A stretch of DNA of 64,000 nucleotides. It comes from Branchipolynoe longqiensis. Lineage: Eukaryota; Annelida; Polychaeta; Phyllodocida; Polynoidae. Below are positions 1-11,140 of the stretch, piece by piece. A model generated the notes under the pieces. It was not told the origin of the DNA, did not search any database, and saw nothing but the letters and a program-made list of their open reading frames with translations. Each line of letters opens with the position of its first letter. The stretch's first letter is position 1. Position numbers and translations under genes: made by a program. Location of the stretch: positions 109,651,263-109,715,262 of the forward strand of contig CM059188.1 of the NCBI GenBank assembly GCA_030323885.1, given 5' to 3'.

Positions 1-148
1 TGTATGTATGTATGTATGTATGTATGTATGTATGTATGTATGTATGTATGTATGTATGTATGTATGTATGTACGCATGTATGTATGTATGTATGTATGTA
101 TGTATGTATGTATGTATGTATGCATGTATGTATGAGTATGTATGTATA
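1..148. repeat. (TGTA)n microsatellite
   Basis: Nearly pure TGTA tetranucleotide repeat with a few substitutions, cut by the window start. The open frame across it is repeat-derived. Confidence 0.97.
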
Positions 149-431
149 TGATGTAAATGCTGCGGCGTACATGCATACTGATTACTCTTCCCCTAAGCAG
201 CCTGAGGTAGTGCTAAAACATTAAGAAACAAGTCAGGTTTACCACGATACTGGGCTACACACGGTTACACCAATCACTTGATACCGGTAGAATCGATGAA
301 GGCGTAGGGACTATGTGGCACATGCACAATTCACGAGTAGTTAGTTACCAATAAACAATGGAATAGAATAGAACTAGACCCCTATAAAGGAATTACTTTT
401 CTATACTGAAATAGACACCAGTAGCTGTGCC
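149..431. other. intergenic, nothing recognised
   Basis: No coding, RNA or repeat signal recognised between the microsatellite and the first SINE. Confidence 0.5.
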
Positions 432-812
432 TAGTTAATGCCACGGTGAGCACTAGGTCTATGCTGTTGGTTGTTGGAGTTTTACGTCCTGGCAACATCT
501 AAGGTCATATCAGGACAGGTACCGACTTGTGACAGTGTACAGTCATGGCAACTTTTATAGTGTTGCCCCACTGGGAGACCAGGCCACCAGCACCATGAGC
601 CGATATCCCACTCAGTCACATTGTCCTGACACTGAGCCAACCAGTCCTTGCCATATCCTAATAATGCCAAGCGGAAGGCTAAGAAGCGATATGTATCCAT
701 TTCATAAGTCATCGGTTTGACTGCCGATCTCCCGCATGCGAGGCCCACGCTCTACCGATTCGGCCACCGTGCCCGGTAGTTAATGCCATGGTGCAGTAGG
801 TCTATGTTGCCG
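432..812 (-). mobile_element. SINE-1 copy with long target duplication
   Basis: Full-length copy (468-776) of the commonest SINE here. On the minus strand it starts with a tRNA-like head (A-box-like TGGCCGAATCGGTAGAG and a degenerate B-box region), continues through a conserved body, and ends in a tail that reads AACTCCAACAACCAA. Imperfect direct repeats of about 35 bp flank it (432-467 and 777-812, starting TAGTTAATGCCA), best read as a target-site duplication. Transcription by RNA polymerase III and LINE-driven mobility are known for this class and are inferred here. Confidence 0.9.
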
Positions 813-964
813 ACACAGTGTTAAATCGCCAGCATCACTTCCTTGAGAGCACTCACTACAAACAATGCTTACATCCCATAAATCTTCGCCGTGAATATGG
901 CATTAAGCCATCACCAACCAATCAATCAACACCCCATAAGCACGGTAGCTATGGCCATTCCACA

Positions 965-2085
965 AACACTCCTACTTTAGCGGTGATTATAAACACCCGA
1001 CAGAAACACCCCATTTCTATACTGCTTACATCATCACTAAGGGACTAATTACCTAGGTGTATAAGAAGTGACATCTACAAATGCCCACTTAGCTCCTACT
1101 TTAGTGGTGATTATAAACACCCGACAGAAACACCCCATTTCTATACTGCGTACATCATCACTAAGGGACTAATTACCTAGGTGTATAAGAAGTGACATCT
1201 ACAAATGTCCATTTAGCTCCTACTTTAGTGGTGATTATAGACACCCGACACAAACGCCCATTTCTATACTGCTTACATCATCACTAAGGGACTATTTACC
1301 TAATTGTATAAGAAGTGACATCAACAAATCCCATTTAGCTTGTACTTCAGCGGTGATTATAGACACCAGACACAAACGCCCATTTCTATACTGCTTACAT
1401 CACTAAGGGACTATTTACCTAGGTCAAAAAGAAGTGACATCTACAAATGCCCATTTAGCTCCTACTTTAGTGGTGATTATAGACACCAGACAGAAACGCC
1501 CATTTCTATATTGCTTACATCACTAAGGGACTATTTACCTAGGTGTATAAAAAGTGACATCTATAAATGCCCATTTAGCTCCTACTTTAGCAGGGATTAT
1601 AGACACCCGACACAAACACCCATTTCTATACTGCTTACATCACTAAGGGACTATTTCCCTAGGTGTATAAGAAGTGACATCAACAAATCCCATTTAGCTC
1701 CTACTTTAGCGGTGATTATAGACACCAGACACAAACACCCATTTCTATACTGCTTACATCACTAAGGGACTATTTCCCTAGGTGTATAAGAAGTGACATC
1801 AACAAATCCCATTTAGCTCCTACTTTAGCGGTGATTATAGACACCAGACAGAAACACCCATTTCTATACTGGTTACATCACTAAGGGACTATTTACCTAG
1901 GTGTATAAGAAGTGACATCTACAAACGCCCTTTTAGCTCCTACTTTAGCGGTGATTATAGACACCCGATACAAGCACACATTTCTATACTGCTTACATCA
2001 CTAGGTGTATAAGAAATGACAACTACAAACGCCCATTTAGCTCCAACTTTAGCAGTGTTCATAAACACCCGATACAAACGCGGTT
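965..2085. repeat. 120-bp minisatellite, about 10 copies
   Basis: Tandem copies of a unit containing CTCCTACTTTAGCGGTGATT and, later, CTAAGGGACTATTTACCTAG. Unit starts fall near 967, 1093, 1217, 1339, 1460, 1580, 1699, 1818, 1938 and 2041, so the period is 119-126 bp with one shorter unit near the end. The 141-codon open frame across it is a by-product of the period being a multiple of three. Confidence 0.95.
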
Positions 2086-2592
2086 ATTTTGGAATTAGAC
2101 CAGATAAAAAGAATACTTGTTTAGCATCCCCGCCCGACCTGAGAAATGCACAGAGTAAAAGTTATCTATACATATGCTCTTGTCCACCGTACGCGTTTAG
2201 GAATGAGACTGCATGGAAAGTGCAGCAAATGGTGATGCCGAATCTAGTACCATTGTGTAAACAACTGAGATGGTTGCAGCCGCCGGCGGTTGCTAGGGTC
2301 AGTCGATCTCCATGAAGCTACATTAGTGAAATTCCATTAATAATAAATTAGTCTTCCACCTTGATCGTGTTTTTGTAAAGGTATTAAAACACAACAGTCA
2401 TGAGCTCTATGGTACTCATGTATCGCTTTGGGTTCTACTAGAAGGATAAAGGGTAGACCTAAACGTTAATTACATGTCTTCCAAATTCAATACATTGTGA
2501 AATCTTTAAATAAAAATAAATCAAATCACTTGCATAAGAGAGTGTGAGAATGGGCCTGTGTGTGCCTGTAATCAATTGGGTTCATTTTAACT
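2086..2592. other. intergenic, nothing recognised
   Basis: Single-copy AT-rich sequence as far as I can see. No gene or known repeat recognised. Confidence 0.4.
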
Positions 2593-3048
2593 TGACGGGT
2601 ATATCTAGAAATTCCCAAATTATTATCTCCCATTATTTATATTTGCACAATGCATTATACTCCAGATTACTCAGTGTAATCTCTCTAAGCATCTATTACA
2701 AAGAAAGGTTTGGAAAGAGTTTGACTATGCACTACAACATATATATATATATCAGATGAATATTGGTACAGTGGGTAGTGGTGATAAGACCACGTATGGT
2801 CTGTTACGAGGCCTTCTACCTCGGCTTTCTGTAATGTGGGAAGGAGAAGCCTGCTAATTGATACCGGAGACTCGTGTGCACTGGAAGCTGAGTGGTGGTG
2901 TTGCATGCTGCTGTTGTAGTGCATAGTCAAACTCTTTCCAAACCTTTCGTTGTAATAGATGCTTACAGAGATTAGACCGAGTAATCTGGAGTATGATGCA
3001 TTGTGCAAATATAAATAATAATTTGGGAATTTCTAGATATACCCGTCA
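2593..3048. mobile_element. foldback element with about 140-bp inverted arms
   Basis: The arms 2593-2738 and 2911-3048 are near-perfect reverse complements. Both outer tips read TGACGGGTATATCTAGAAAT, and the inner ends meet at GTTGTAGTGC. A non-repeated core of about 170 bp lies between them. There is no coding capacity. The right tip abuts an AT dinucleotide tract. The layout is that of a foldback or long-TIR non-autonomous DNA transposon; the superfamily is not determined. Confidence 0.85.
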
Positions 3049-3322
3049 GTATATATATGTAGAATATAATTTATTATATATATATATAAAGAGGCAGAGT
3101 TTTTCCTTGCTATTTAATTAATTATTTATTATATTTATCTTATTTATTTCTTCACTTTCTATATTCGCGCTTGAACTGCACCCGCACTAGCACTGTATTT
3201 GAGCTTTTAGGTAGGGCTATTATTTTGCCCGGCCAAGGACATTCGAGCAAAAATAATGAAGGTTCCCCACCACTACTCATTGTGTCTCTCTCTCTATCCT
3301 TTACCGTAGCCCAATTATATAT

Positions 3323-3356
<34 letters not shown>

Positions 3357-3360
3357 GCTG
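3049..3360. repeat. AT-dinucleotide tracts
   Basis: Runs of TA repeats at 3049-3090 and 3316-3357 around AT-rich single-copy sequence. Confidence 0.85.
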
Positions 3361-3467
3361 TATAAGCCATTATACAAGTATAATAAGCCGGAAGATCCAT
3401 CTATTCCCCACAGCCTCTAAGTCATTGGCTGGTCACCTACTCATCAGTTCATCTACTTATTGGGAGA

Positions 3468-3612
3468 AGGAGTGAGTGAGGGAGTGAGTGAGTGAGTGGG
3501 GGGGGGGGGGAGGCAGGAAGGGGAAGAGGAAGGCAGGGAGGGGGACAAAGAGGGAATAAGTAGAGAGAAAGAGAGATAGAGAGATAGATAGAGAGAGAGA
3601 GAGGCAGGGAAA
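3468..3612. repeat. purine-rich GAGTG/GA tract
   Basis: GTGAGTGAG repeats, a run of about twelve G, then GATA/GAGA repeats; one strand is almost all purine. Confidence 0.9.
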
Positions 3613-3805
3613 TATTTCTCTGTATTGCTTCTGGGACGAAACCAAGATGCGCTCCAATTGAAGAACAAAATATATCTTTTTCAACTTAAATTGTCTTTGA
3701 TTAATTTGAACCAGTATTACAATGTTAAAAGCAATGTGAGCCGGGATAGCGAATTACTAACGGCGGTTTAACTACACGCATCCTGCTGAACTGCTCCGTC
3801 CACGG

Positions 3806-4113
3806 TTGGTTGTTGGAGTTTAACATCTTGGCAACATCTAAGGTCATATCAGGACGGGTACTGTCTTGTGACAGTGCACACTTATAGCAACTTTATAGTG
3901 CTGCCCCACTGGGAGACCAGGCCGCCAGCACCATGACCTGATGTCCCACTCAGTCACATTATCGTGACACTAAGCCAACCAGTCCTTGCTCTATTCTAAT
4001 AATGCCGAGCACCCCATCAATTTCAAAGTCATTGGTTTGACCCGTGGGTTTGAATCCTACGATCTACCAAAACGGGAGACGGATGCTTAACTCATTCGGC
4101 CATCCCGTCTGGT
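3806..4113 (-). mobile_element. SINE-1 copy
   Basis: Full-length copy of the SINE described at 468-776. The tRNA-like head lies at the high-coordinate end and reads, on the minus strand, GATGGCCGAATGAGTTAAGC, a head variant shared with the copies at 14351 and 31806. Confidence 0.88.
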
Positions 4114-4382
4114 GCTCAGTTTACGAGTTAAGGTCTTGTGGAAACTTAGAAAGTGGGGATACAGCAATGACAATGGAGCATGTAACTATGGTGAGATCAA
4201 GACCATGGAATATCTAAATATCTGACTTATCGCCTACTGGAGGAGCTGTGCTCCCTGGAAAATCTCGAAGTCGTATCCGACACAGTAAGCGCATGTGCGG
4301 TGTATTAGAGCGGTAGGCACGGCAATCCAGTACTAGCCACTCAGGTAAAGTAGGTCATTAACCCGCAAGTAAAACGTTGTAT

Positions 4383-5035
4383 CCTACCCCCCCACCCCCA
4401 CCCACACCCACACATACACACACACTACCTTCTACTTCACCTTCACCACCACCACCACCAACACGAACACACGTCCCGCCACCACTACCACCACACACAT
4501 CACCACTACCACACACACATCACCACTACCACCACCACACACCCATCACCACACACATCACCACTACCACCACACACCCATCAACACTACCACCACATGC
4601 ATGACCTCTACCACACACACATCACCACTACCACACACACATTACCACTGCCACCACCACCACCCCCACCACACACACCACCTCCACACACCCACCACCA
4701 CCACACACATCACCCCTACTACCACGCACACATTACCACAACCGTCGCCACCACCACCACCACACACCCATCACCACTATTACCACCAGACACTTCACCA
4801 CTACCACCCACACACCATCATCACAAACATACCACCACCGCCGCCACCATCACAAACACACCACCACAAACACACACATACCACCACCACCACCACCACT
4901 ACAAATACACATATACTACATCCACCAGCACCACCACACACAGCACCACCACACACACCACCACCGCAACCATTACAAACACACACATATACCACCACAC
5001 ACACCACACATACACCCCCACCACCACAACAAGTC
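4383..5035. repeat. CAC/ACAC low-complexity minisatellite
   Basis: About 650 bp of CACCAC and ACACAC variants with a poly-C start. Open frames of up to 187 codons encode only His/Thr/Pro repeats and are treated as artefacts. Confidence 0.93.
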
Positions 5036-6376
5036 TTAATACCCACACTCGCCCATGTGTTCACTTGGGGTTCCCGTTAATCAACACAAACAATACCATG
5101 GAGAACAGGGGCTCCGCGTGTGTGAAAACCTATCTAATATCACATTTCTCTACTGCCTGACCATTTGATACAAGAACATAGCCACATATTCTCTAATCAC
5201 CGACTCTTCTATGGCAGCTGTACTGTTTGCCCACACGTGTGATTTGTGTAGAAGGGCGACCTACTCCGAGTGCGATGGCTCGACGCTAAGACCAACTTAC
5301 TGTTTAGAGCTGCCATGTACGTTGTTGCTTTCCCAGGTCATTTTCACGTTTACTTCTTGTGCACTCTGAACTCATTTCCTCCAACAAATTAACCCCAGGT
5401 TTGAACCAAGAGTCTACCATACATATATTCTACTACCGTATAGTAGAATCTTTGAAGTGCACTAGATCTAGGCCTTCCTCGCTTATACCTTGATATTCCC
5501 ATGTTCTGATTGGCCAAGTCATGGCGTCGTTAACCCCTATTCCCAGGGCAGCTGGTGTATGTGTGTAATAGGAGCAGTATGAGTTGTAGACTGCACACAC
5601 AGGTTAGGCCAACAAGGAACATATTTAGGTTTCCGGTTGCAGGGGAAAATCTTTTTGTGTCAGTAGGTAGTTTTTTTGTGGGTTTTTTTTCTTCCCTTTT
5701 AATTCTGACTATTATCATTTCAGAATTACTAGGCCATGTCTAGTAATAGCGGGACAGTATTCAGCTCAGTGTTCCAATGATAGGCGTTCCCTCTGTCAAA
5801 CTGTCTCGATACTACTATCAGATCTGAGTTCAACTGGACCATGTAAGAGTGTAATGTTTCTTCCTCTCAAGAGCGGAAAAATAAAATCGAGTCGTTTTTT
5901 TTTCTAATATTGTCGGTCGGCAGCAGGAAACACCAATATATTCTTTTAGGCCTCACTAGAGGAGGCCTCAACAAATATTGAACTGACATTTATATGACCT
6001 TGGTTCAATGCGGCTGAGATAGATCACACAATGCCAGGGAGGTGTGAGCTTAGGTTTAAAGTGAATCTGCCGACAATAAGGACAATAAGTAAGTTAGGTG
6101 GTGGTGATGAGAATGGGTGAGATAAAAATACTTCTCCGGGCTGAAAAAAATAGTAAAGTAGACAAAGAATCCCGTGAATAGTGAATGGGAATGAGACATA
6201 TATAGGTGGTAGAATCTACATTTACTGCTACGAATACTGTCTTTATAAATTATACTCCCTTTCACACACCCAAAGTTATATCGTTATTTAATTGGACAGT
6301 GAACACAGAATAGCACCACTCAGATTGGGATAAATTCGCCATGAATATGACCTTTGTTGCCAATACAAGACCGGCA
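5036..6376. other. intergenic, no gene seen
   Basis: About 1.3 kb without recognisable coding sequence or family repeat. The open frames present (about 60-70 codons) have no protein-like composition. Confidence 0.45.
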
Positions 6377-6865
6377 TTAAAGCTGCCTAGTCCGATGAAA
6401 CATCAAATTTTCAAAACCAAAACAATTATATAGAATTGATTCTACACATCTACCTTAGATACTGTGGCACTTATTACACATTTGCTGCCACATAGAAGGG
6501 AATACTGAGGCAATGTAATACAACCTGTTACTGCCAAAGCCTATGATTTCAGAGTTTTGGCGTGCTTGCCAAAACTAATTTGAAATGTTTACACTTCAAA
6601 TATTTCAAAATTTAGCCATTTGAAATAAAAGTTACTTCAAACTATTTAGTATTATAGGTTATCACAATCAATTCAATATATTTATCTGAGAAAAATGGCA
6701 GAAACTCAAAACCATTGGACTATGCAACTTTAAAATATCTCAAAACTCAGCCATTTAAAATAAAAGTCACTTCAATAATGCACGGTAGATTATAACAACC
6801 AATTGCATAAATTTATCTCAGAAAAATGACAGAAACTCAAAAGCCATCGGACTGTGCAACTTTAA
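6377..6865. mobile_element. MITE family A copy
   Basis: Non-autonomous element with inverted tips that read TTAAAGCTGC on the left and GCAACTTTAA on the right, extended by the shared motif GCATAGTCCGATG (mutated in this copy). Near its centre is the family's palindrome around TTGGC..GCTTGCCAA. No coding capacity. Other copies lie at 20956, 25185, 38390 and 40953, with fragments elsewhere. Confidence 0.82.
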
Positions 6866-7060
6866 ACCACCACCACCCACCACCCACCCACCACCACCAT
6901 CCAATCTTTTAGAACATATTAGAGAATTCAGCATATTATAAACAAGGCATGACAAAAATAGTGCTTTTTTTTTGCCATAACAAGCTGGCATTGGAGGCCC
7001 AATAGGGCCTAGATCAGCCAGAAGTTAATATGTAAGTTAATTACTCATCGGCCCGCGTAC

Positions 7061-7307
7061 CTCTTATAGGCCTTGTGTTGGGAGCGTCTCGGCAGGTGCC
7101 TACCGGCGGACGCGCCGCCGTCGCCGGGGCGGAGGTAGTCCGGGGACGGCACCTCGGGGTGTGCGAGCCGGGCCTGGGTCATGGCCACCCGTGGTGACAT
7201 CTGGCGTTTCTTCACGTCCAACACGTACATGTGCAGGCTTTCCTGCCCGATCACCTCGCCCACATCGGCGTGGGGCATGCGCAGTGGCGGCCGGTACATG
7301 ATTGCTC
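7061..7307 (-). CDS. possible GC-rich exon, unrecognised protein
   Basis: A GC-rich open frame of about 80 codons starts at an ATG at 7299-7297. It has amino-acid use typical of real protein (motifs such as GEVIGQESLHMYVLDVKK). It is bounded by a plausible acceptor (CCAG before GAGCAATC) and a plausible donor (AAGAG followed by GTACGC). It sits just below the 119-bp satellite and on the same strand as the open frames at 10.3 and 17.5 kb. Whether these belong to one gene is unknown: the incoming phase does not match the outgoing phase of the 17454 exon directly. I do not recognise a family. Confidence 0.35.
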
Positions 7308-7406
7308 CTGGTTCCGGTCAGACGGTGACTGGTGGCAAATGTTGGGTGCTGGTCCGGCACGTGGGACCCAGCAGACGAGACGCTGTCAATAGACTTAGAC
7401 TGGCAC

Positions 7407-9268
7407 GGTCTCATTAGTTTGTTGCGTTTAGGCACACCACGCCGGGAAGGAGCCAGTACTTCAGCCGCCCTAGATGCACCAAAACAATGGGGCATCACTC
7501 ATATTGGATCCCCCCATCATGGTCTCATTAGTTTGTTGTGTTTAGGCACACCATGCAGGGAAGGAGCCAGTACTTCAACCACCCTAGATGCACCAAAACA
7601 ATGGGGCATCACTCATATTGGATCCCACTGGCACAGTCTCATTAGTTTGTTGTGTTTAGGCACACCACACCGGGAAGGAGCCAGTGCTTCAACCGCCTAG
7701 CCCTAGATACCCCATAACAATGGGGCATTACTCATATTGGATCCCACTGACACGGTCTCATTAGTTTGTTGTGTTTAGGCACACCACACCGGGAAGGAGC
7801 CAGTGCTTCAACCGCCTAGCCCTAGATGCACCATAACAATGGGGCATCACTCATATTGGATCCCGCTGACATGGTCTCATTAGTTTGTTGTGTTTAGGCA
7901 CACCACACCGGGAAGGAGCCAGTGCTTCAACCCCTAGCCCTAGATGCCCCATAACAATGGGGCATTACTCATATTGGATCCCACTGACACGGTCTCATTA
8001 GTTTGTTGTGTTTAGGCACACCACACCGGGAAGGAGCCAGTGCTTCAACCGCCTAGCCCTAGATGCCCCATAACAATGGGGCATTACTCATATTGGATCC
8101 CACTGGCACGGTCTCATTAGTTTGTTGTGTTTAGGCACACCACACCGGGAAGGAGCCAGTGCTTCAACCGCCTAGCCCTAGATGCACCATAACAATGGGG
8201 CATCACTCATATTGGATCCCACTGACACGGTCTCATTTGTTTGTTGTGTTTAGGCACACCACACCGGGAAGGAGCCAGTGCTTCAACCGCCTAGCCCTAG
8301 ATGCACCATAACAATGGGGCATCACTCATATTGGATCCCACTGACACGGTCTCATTAGTTTGTTGTGTTTAGGCACACCACACCGGGAAGGAGCCAGTGC
8401 TTCAACCGCCTAGCCCTAGATGCACCATAACAATGGGGCATCACTCATATTGGATCCCACTGACAGGGTCTCATTTGTTTGTTGTGTTTAGGCACACCAC
8501 ACCGGGAAGGAGCCAGTGCTTCAACCGCCTAGCCCTAGATGCACCATAACAATGGGGCATCACTCATATTGGATCCCACTGACACGGTCTCATTAGTTTG
8601 TTGTGTTTAGGCACACCACACCGGGAAGGAGCCAGTGCTTCAACCGCCTAGCCCTAGATGCCCCATAACAATGGGGCATTACTCATATTGGATCCCACTG
8701 ACACGGTCTCATTAGTTTTTTGTGTTTAGGCACACCACACCGGGAAGGAGCCAGTGCTTCAACCGCCTAGCCCTAGATACCCCATAACAATGGGGCATTA
8801 CTCATATTGGATCCCACTGGCACGGTCTCATTAGTTTGTTGTGCTTAGGCACACCACACCGGGAAGGAGCCAGTGCTTCAACCGCCTAGCCCTAGATGCC
8901 CCATAACAATGGGGCATTACTCATATTGGATCCCACTGGCATGGTCTCATTTGTTTGTTGTGTTTAGGCACACCACGCCGGGAAGGAGCGAGTACTTCAG
9001 CCGCCCTAGATGCATCAAAACAATATTAGATCCCACTGGCACGGTCTCATTAGTTTGTGTTTAGGCACACCACGCCGGGAAGGAGCCAGTGCTTCAACCG
9101 CCTAGCCCTAGATGCCCCATAACAATGGGGCATTACTCATATTGGATCCCACTGGCACGGTCTCATTAGTTTGTTGTGTTTAGGCACACCACACCGGGAA
9201 GGAGCCAGTGCTTCAACCGCCTAGCCCTAGATGCACCACAGCAATGGAGCATTACTCATATTGGATCC
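7407..9268. repeat. 119-bp satellite, about 16 copies
   Basis: Tandem units begin at GGTCTCATTAGTTTGTTGTG. Starts fall near 7407, 7521, 7634, 7753, 7873, 7991, 8110, 8229, 8348, 8467, 8586, 8705, 8825, 8943, 9036 and 9159. The middle units are almost identical, while the first three and last three are diverged or shortened, the usual sign of homogenisation by unequal exchange. Each unit carries the hairpin-capable CCATAACAATGGGGCAT. Two linked variants alternate, one with GCACC and GCATC, the other with GCCCC and GCATT. Confidence 0.97.
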
Positions 9269-9618
9269 AGTCCTTACAGTTTTGTTTTTGTTTGTTTGTT
9301 TGAGTTTTACATCCTAGCAACATCTATGGTTATATCAGGACGGGTACCGACTTCTGACAGCGCATAATCATGGCGACTTTTTTTTATAGTGCTGCCTCAC
9401 TGTGAACTCAGGCCATTGGCACCATGACTCGATATCCCACTCAGTCACAATACCCTGACATTGAGCTAACCTATCCTAATAATGTTGAGCGCCAGGGTAG
9501 AAAGCGACAAGTATCAATTTGATGAGTCATTGGTTTGACTCGACCGGGAATTGAACTCCCGAACTCCCGCACGGGAGGCCTGCGCTCTACCGATTCGGCC
9601 ACCGATCCAGTCCTTACA
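9264..9618 (-). mobile_element. SINE-1 copy with 15-bp target duplication
   Basis: Copy 9279-9603 is flanked by perfect direct repeats GATCCAGTCCTTACA (9264-9278 and 9604-9618). This fixes the element ends: tRNA-like head at the high-coordinate end, and an AAAC-rich tail (GTTTGTTTG on the plus strand) at 9279. It inserted exactly at the edge of the 119-bp satellite. Confidence 0.95.
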
Positions 9619-9883
9619 CACTGTGCTAATTAATGCCTGACATTTGTGTCCAACCATTTCAGCAACCACCTGTGGTATTATGTCTGCAGGTGACGTGGCA
9701 CTTACTTACTTACTTACTTACTTACTTAGTGGACGTCAAATTCCTCCCACTTTCTCTACCGAATATAGTCTGCAACGAGTGCTGTTTCAAGTAAGTCCAG
9801 ATGAATGCCAACACAACACGATGCGCATGCATAATAACGGCTTCCCAGCTCGTGTTTTAAGCTACACCACACCAGGCTCCTTC

Positions 9884-9946
9884 CCCGTCTTGATATGACC
9901 TTAGATGTTGCCAGGACGTAAAACTCCAACAACCAACCAACGAACC
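9884..9946 (+). mobile_element. SINE-1 3' fragment
   Basis: The last 60 bp of SINE-1 in plus orientation, ending in CCAACAACCAACCAACG. Confidence 0.85.
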
Positions 9947-10019
9947 AGGCCCCTCCTACCTGGACACACAGCAGACTACATCAGATGCTGAGCCATCCTA
10001 ACACTATGACTGCCTTGCA

Positions 10020-10299
10020 GTGTGGGCGGTGTGTGTGTCCATGTGGGCCTATGTGCGCCCTGTATGTGCGCCCTATATGTGCGCCATGTATGTGCGCCAT
10101 GTATGTGTCCATGTAGGCCTATGTGCGCCATGTATGTACGCCATGTATGTACGCCATGGAGGTGCGCCATGTATGTGCGCCGTGGAGGTGCACCGTGGAG
10201 GTGCAGCGTGTATGTGCGCTGTGGAGGTGTGCCGTCGAGGTGCGCCCATGTATGAGCGCCGTGCAGGTGCGCCCATGTGCGCCCATGTATGTGCGCCGA
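10020..10299. repeat. 12-bp minisatellite (GTGCGCCATGTA)
   Basis: Degenerate tandem array of 12-mers such as GTGCGCCATGTA and GTGCGCCGTGGA. The period is a multiple of three, so all frames stay open. On the minus strand it continues the open frame described at 10300-10417. Confidence 0.92.
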
Positions 10300-10417
10300 G
10301 GAAGCGCTCCACTGGCTCCGTCCGGTCAGACACACCCGGGCCGTGTGCGAACTGGGCCCGCCCAGATCTGATGTCAGTGGTGATATGGGTAAAGGCACGA
10401 GTGTACGTGTGCTGCCC
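10300..10417 (-). CDS. possible exon merging into a 12-bp repeat
   Basis: On the minus strand, a good acceptor (CTCAGTCTGCCAG at 10418-10430) opens a frame of about 39 codons with mixed, protein-like composition (begins GQHTYTRAFTHITTD, later SDRTEPVERF). The frame then runs into the 12-bp minisatellite. No donor was located inside the repeat. It could be an exon of the same unknown gene as 17454-18079, or chance open sequence in a GC-rich stretch. The family is not recognised. Confidence 0.3.
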
Positions 10418-10697
10418 CTGGCAGACTGAGCAGGCCGCTGCCGCCCGTTTGGCAAAAACACTGCAAAGGTCAGGGTGCAGACCACTTATAACGGCCATGT
10501 GCATGAGGGAGCAATTCAATTATATCGACTTGGGGAGTTTCTCACGGAGAGTGCCTGGCGCTGGGTGGAAGCACGCTCTACTGGACGCGGGCACTTCGTC
10601 AGTATCATCCCGACTATCTATAGTATCTATACAGGACACCACTTGTCATGCAGCTATTGGTGGCTGCATCTCCAGGGACTGGAGAAGCCAGCATCAA

Positions 10698-10932
10698 ATA
10701 AAGCTTGTTTTATTTAACGACGCCTCTAGAGCACATTGATTGTTCATATCATCGCCTATTGGACATCAAACATATGGTTATTCTGACATATTTCTTTGGA
10801 GGAAATCCGCTTCCACCACATTGGCTACTCTTTCCGATAAGAAGCAAGGGGTCTTTTATAATTATATGCACTTTCCCACAGACAGGACAGCACATAACAC
10901 AGCCTTTGATGAAAAAATTGTGGACCGGAGAA
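10698..10932 (-). mobile_element. SINE-2 copy, head-truncated
   Basis: Second SINE family. The conserved 3' end reads, on the plus strand, TTTAACGACGCCTCTAGAGC, followed by a body with CTCTTTCCGATAAGAAGC. The tRNA-like head (seen at 33388-33716) is missing here. Confidence 0.85.
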
Positions 10933-11014
10933 GCAAGCAGGACTACTCAGTACGTTGGCATAACTTCCTCATTCTATATGACCAATTTCCTGTTAATTGA
11001 CATGCATATATATT

Positions 11015-11140
11015 AACATAATGTTGTCTGCCATGAGAACAAATTTCATACAATGTTGCCTGCCATAAGCGCCAATGTTATACGATGTTGTCTTCCATAA
11101 GCACCAATTTGATACAATATTGTCTCCCATGCACCCATGC
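11015..11140. repeat. about 39-bp tandem repeat, 3-4 copies
   Basis: Imperfect repeats of a unit containing ACAATGTTGCCTGCCATAAG and CACCAATTT. Confidence 0.8.

Noticed and set aside
12..224. 70-codon frame at the window start
   Set aside because: It is the translation of a TGTA microsatellite.
1340..1765. 141-codon frame in the 120-bp minisatellite
   Set aside because: The period is a multiple of three, so stops are absent by repetition; the protein only repeats the unit.
4377..5160. Long His/Thr/Pro frames
   Set aside because: Low-complexity CAC repeats keep several frames open at once.
10020..10739. 239-codon plus-strand frame
   Set aside because: Most of it is the 12-bp repeat; the rest overlaps a more protein-like frame on the other strand.
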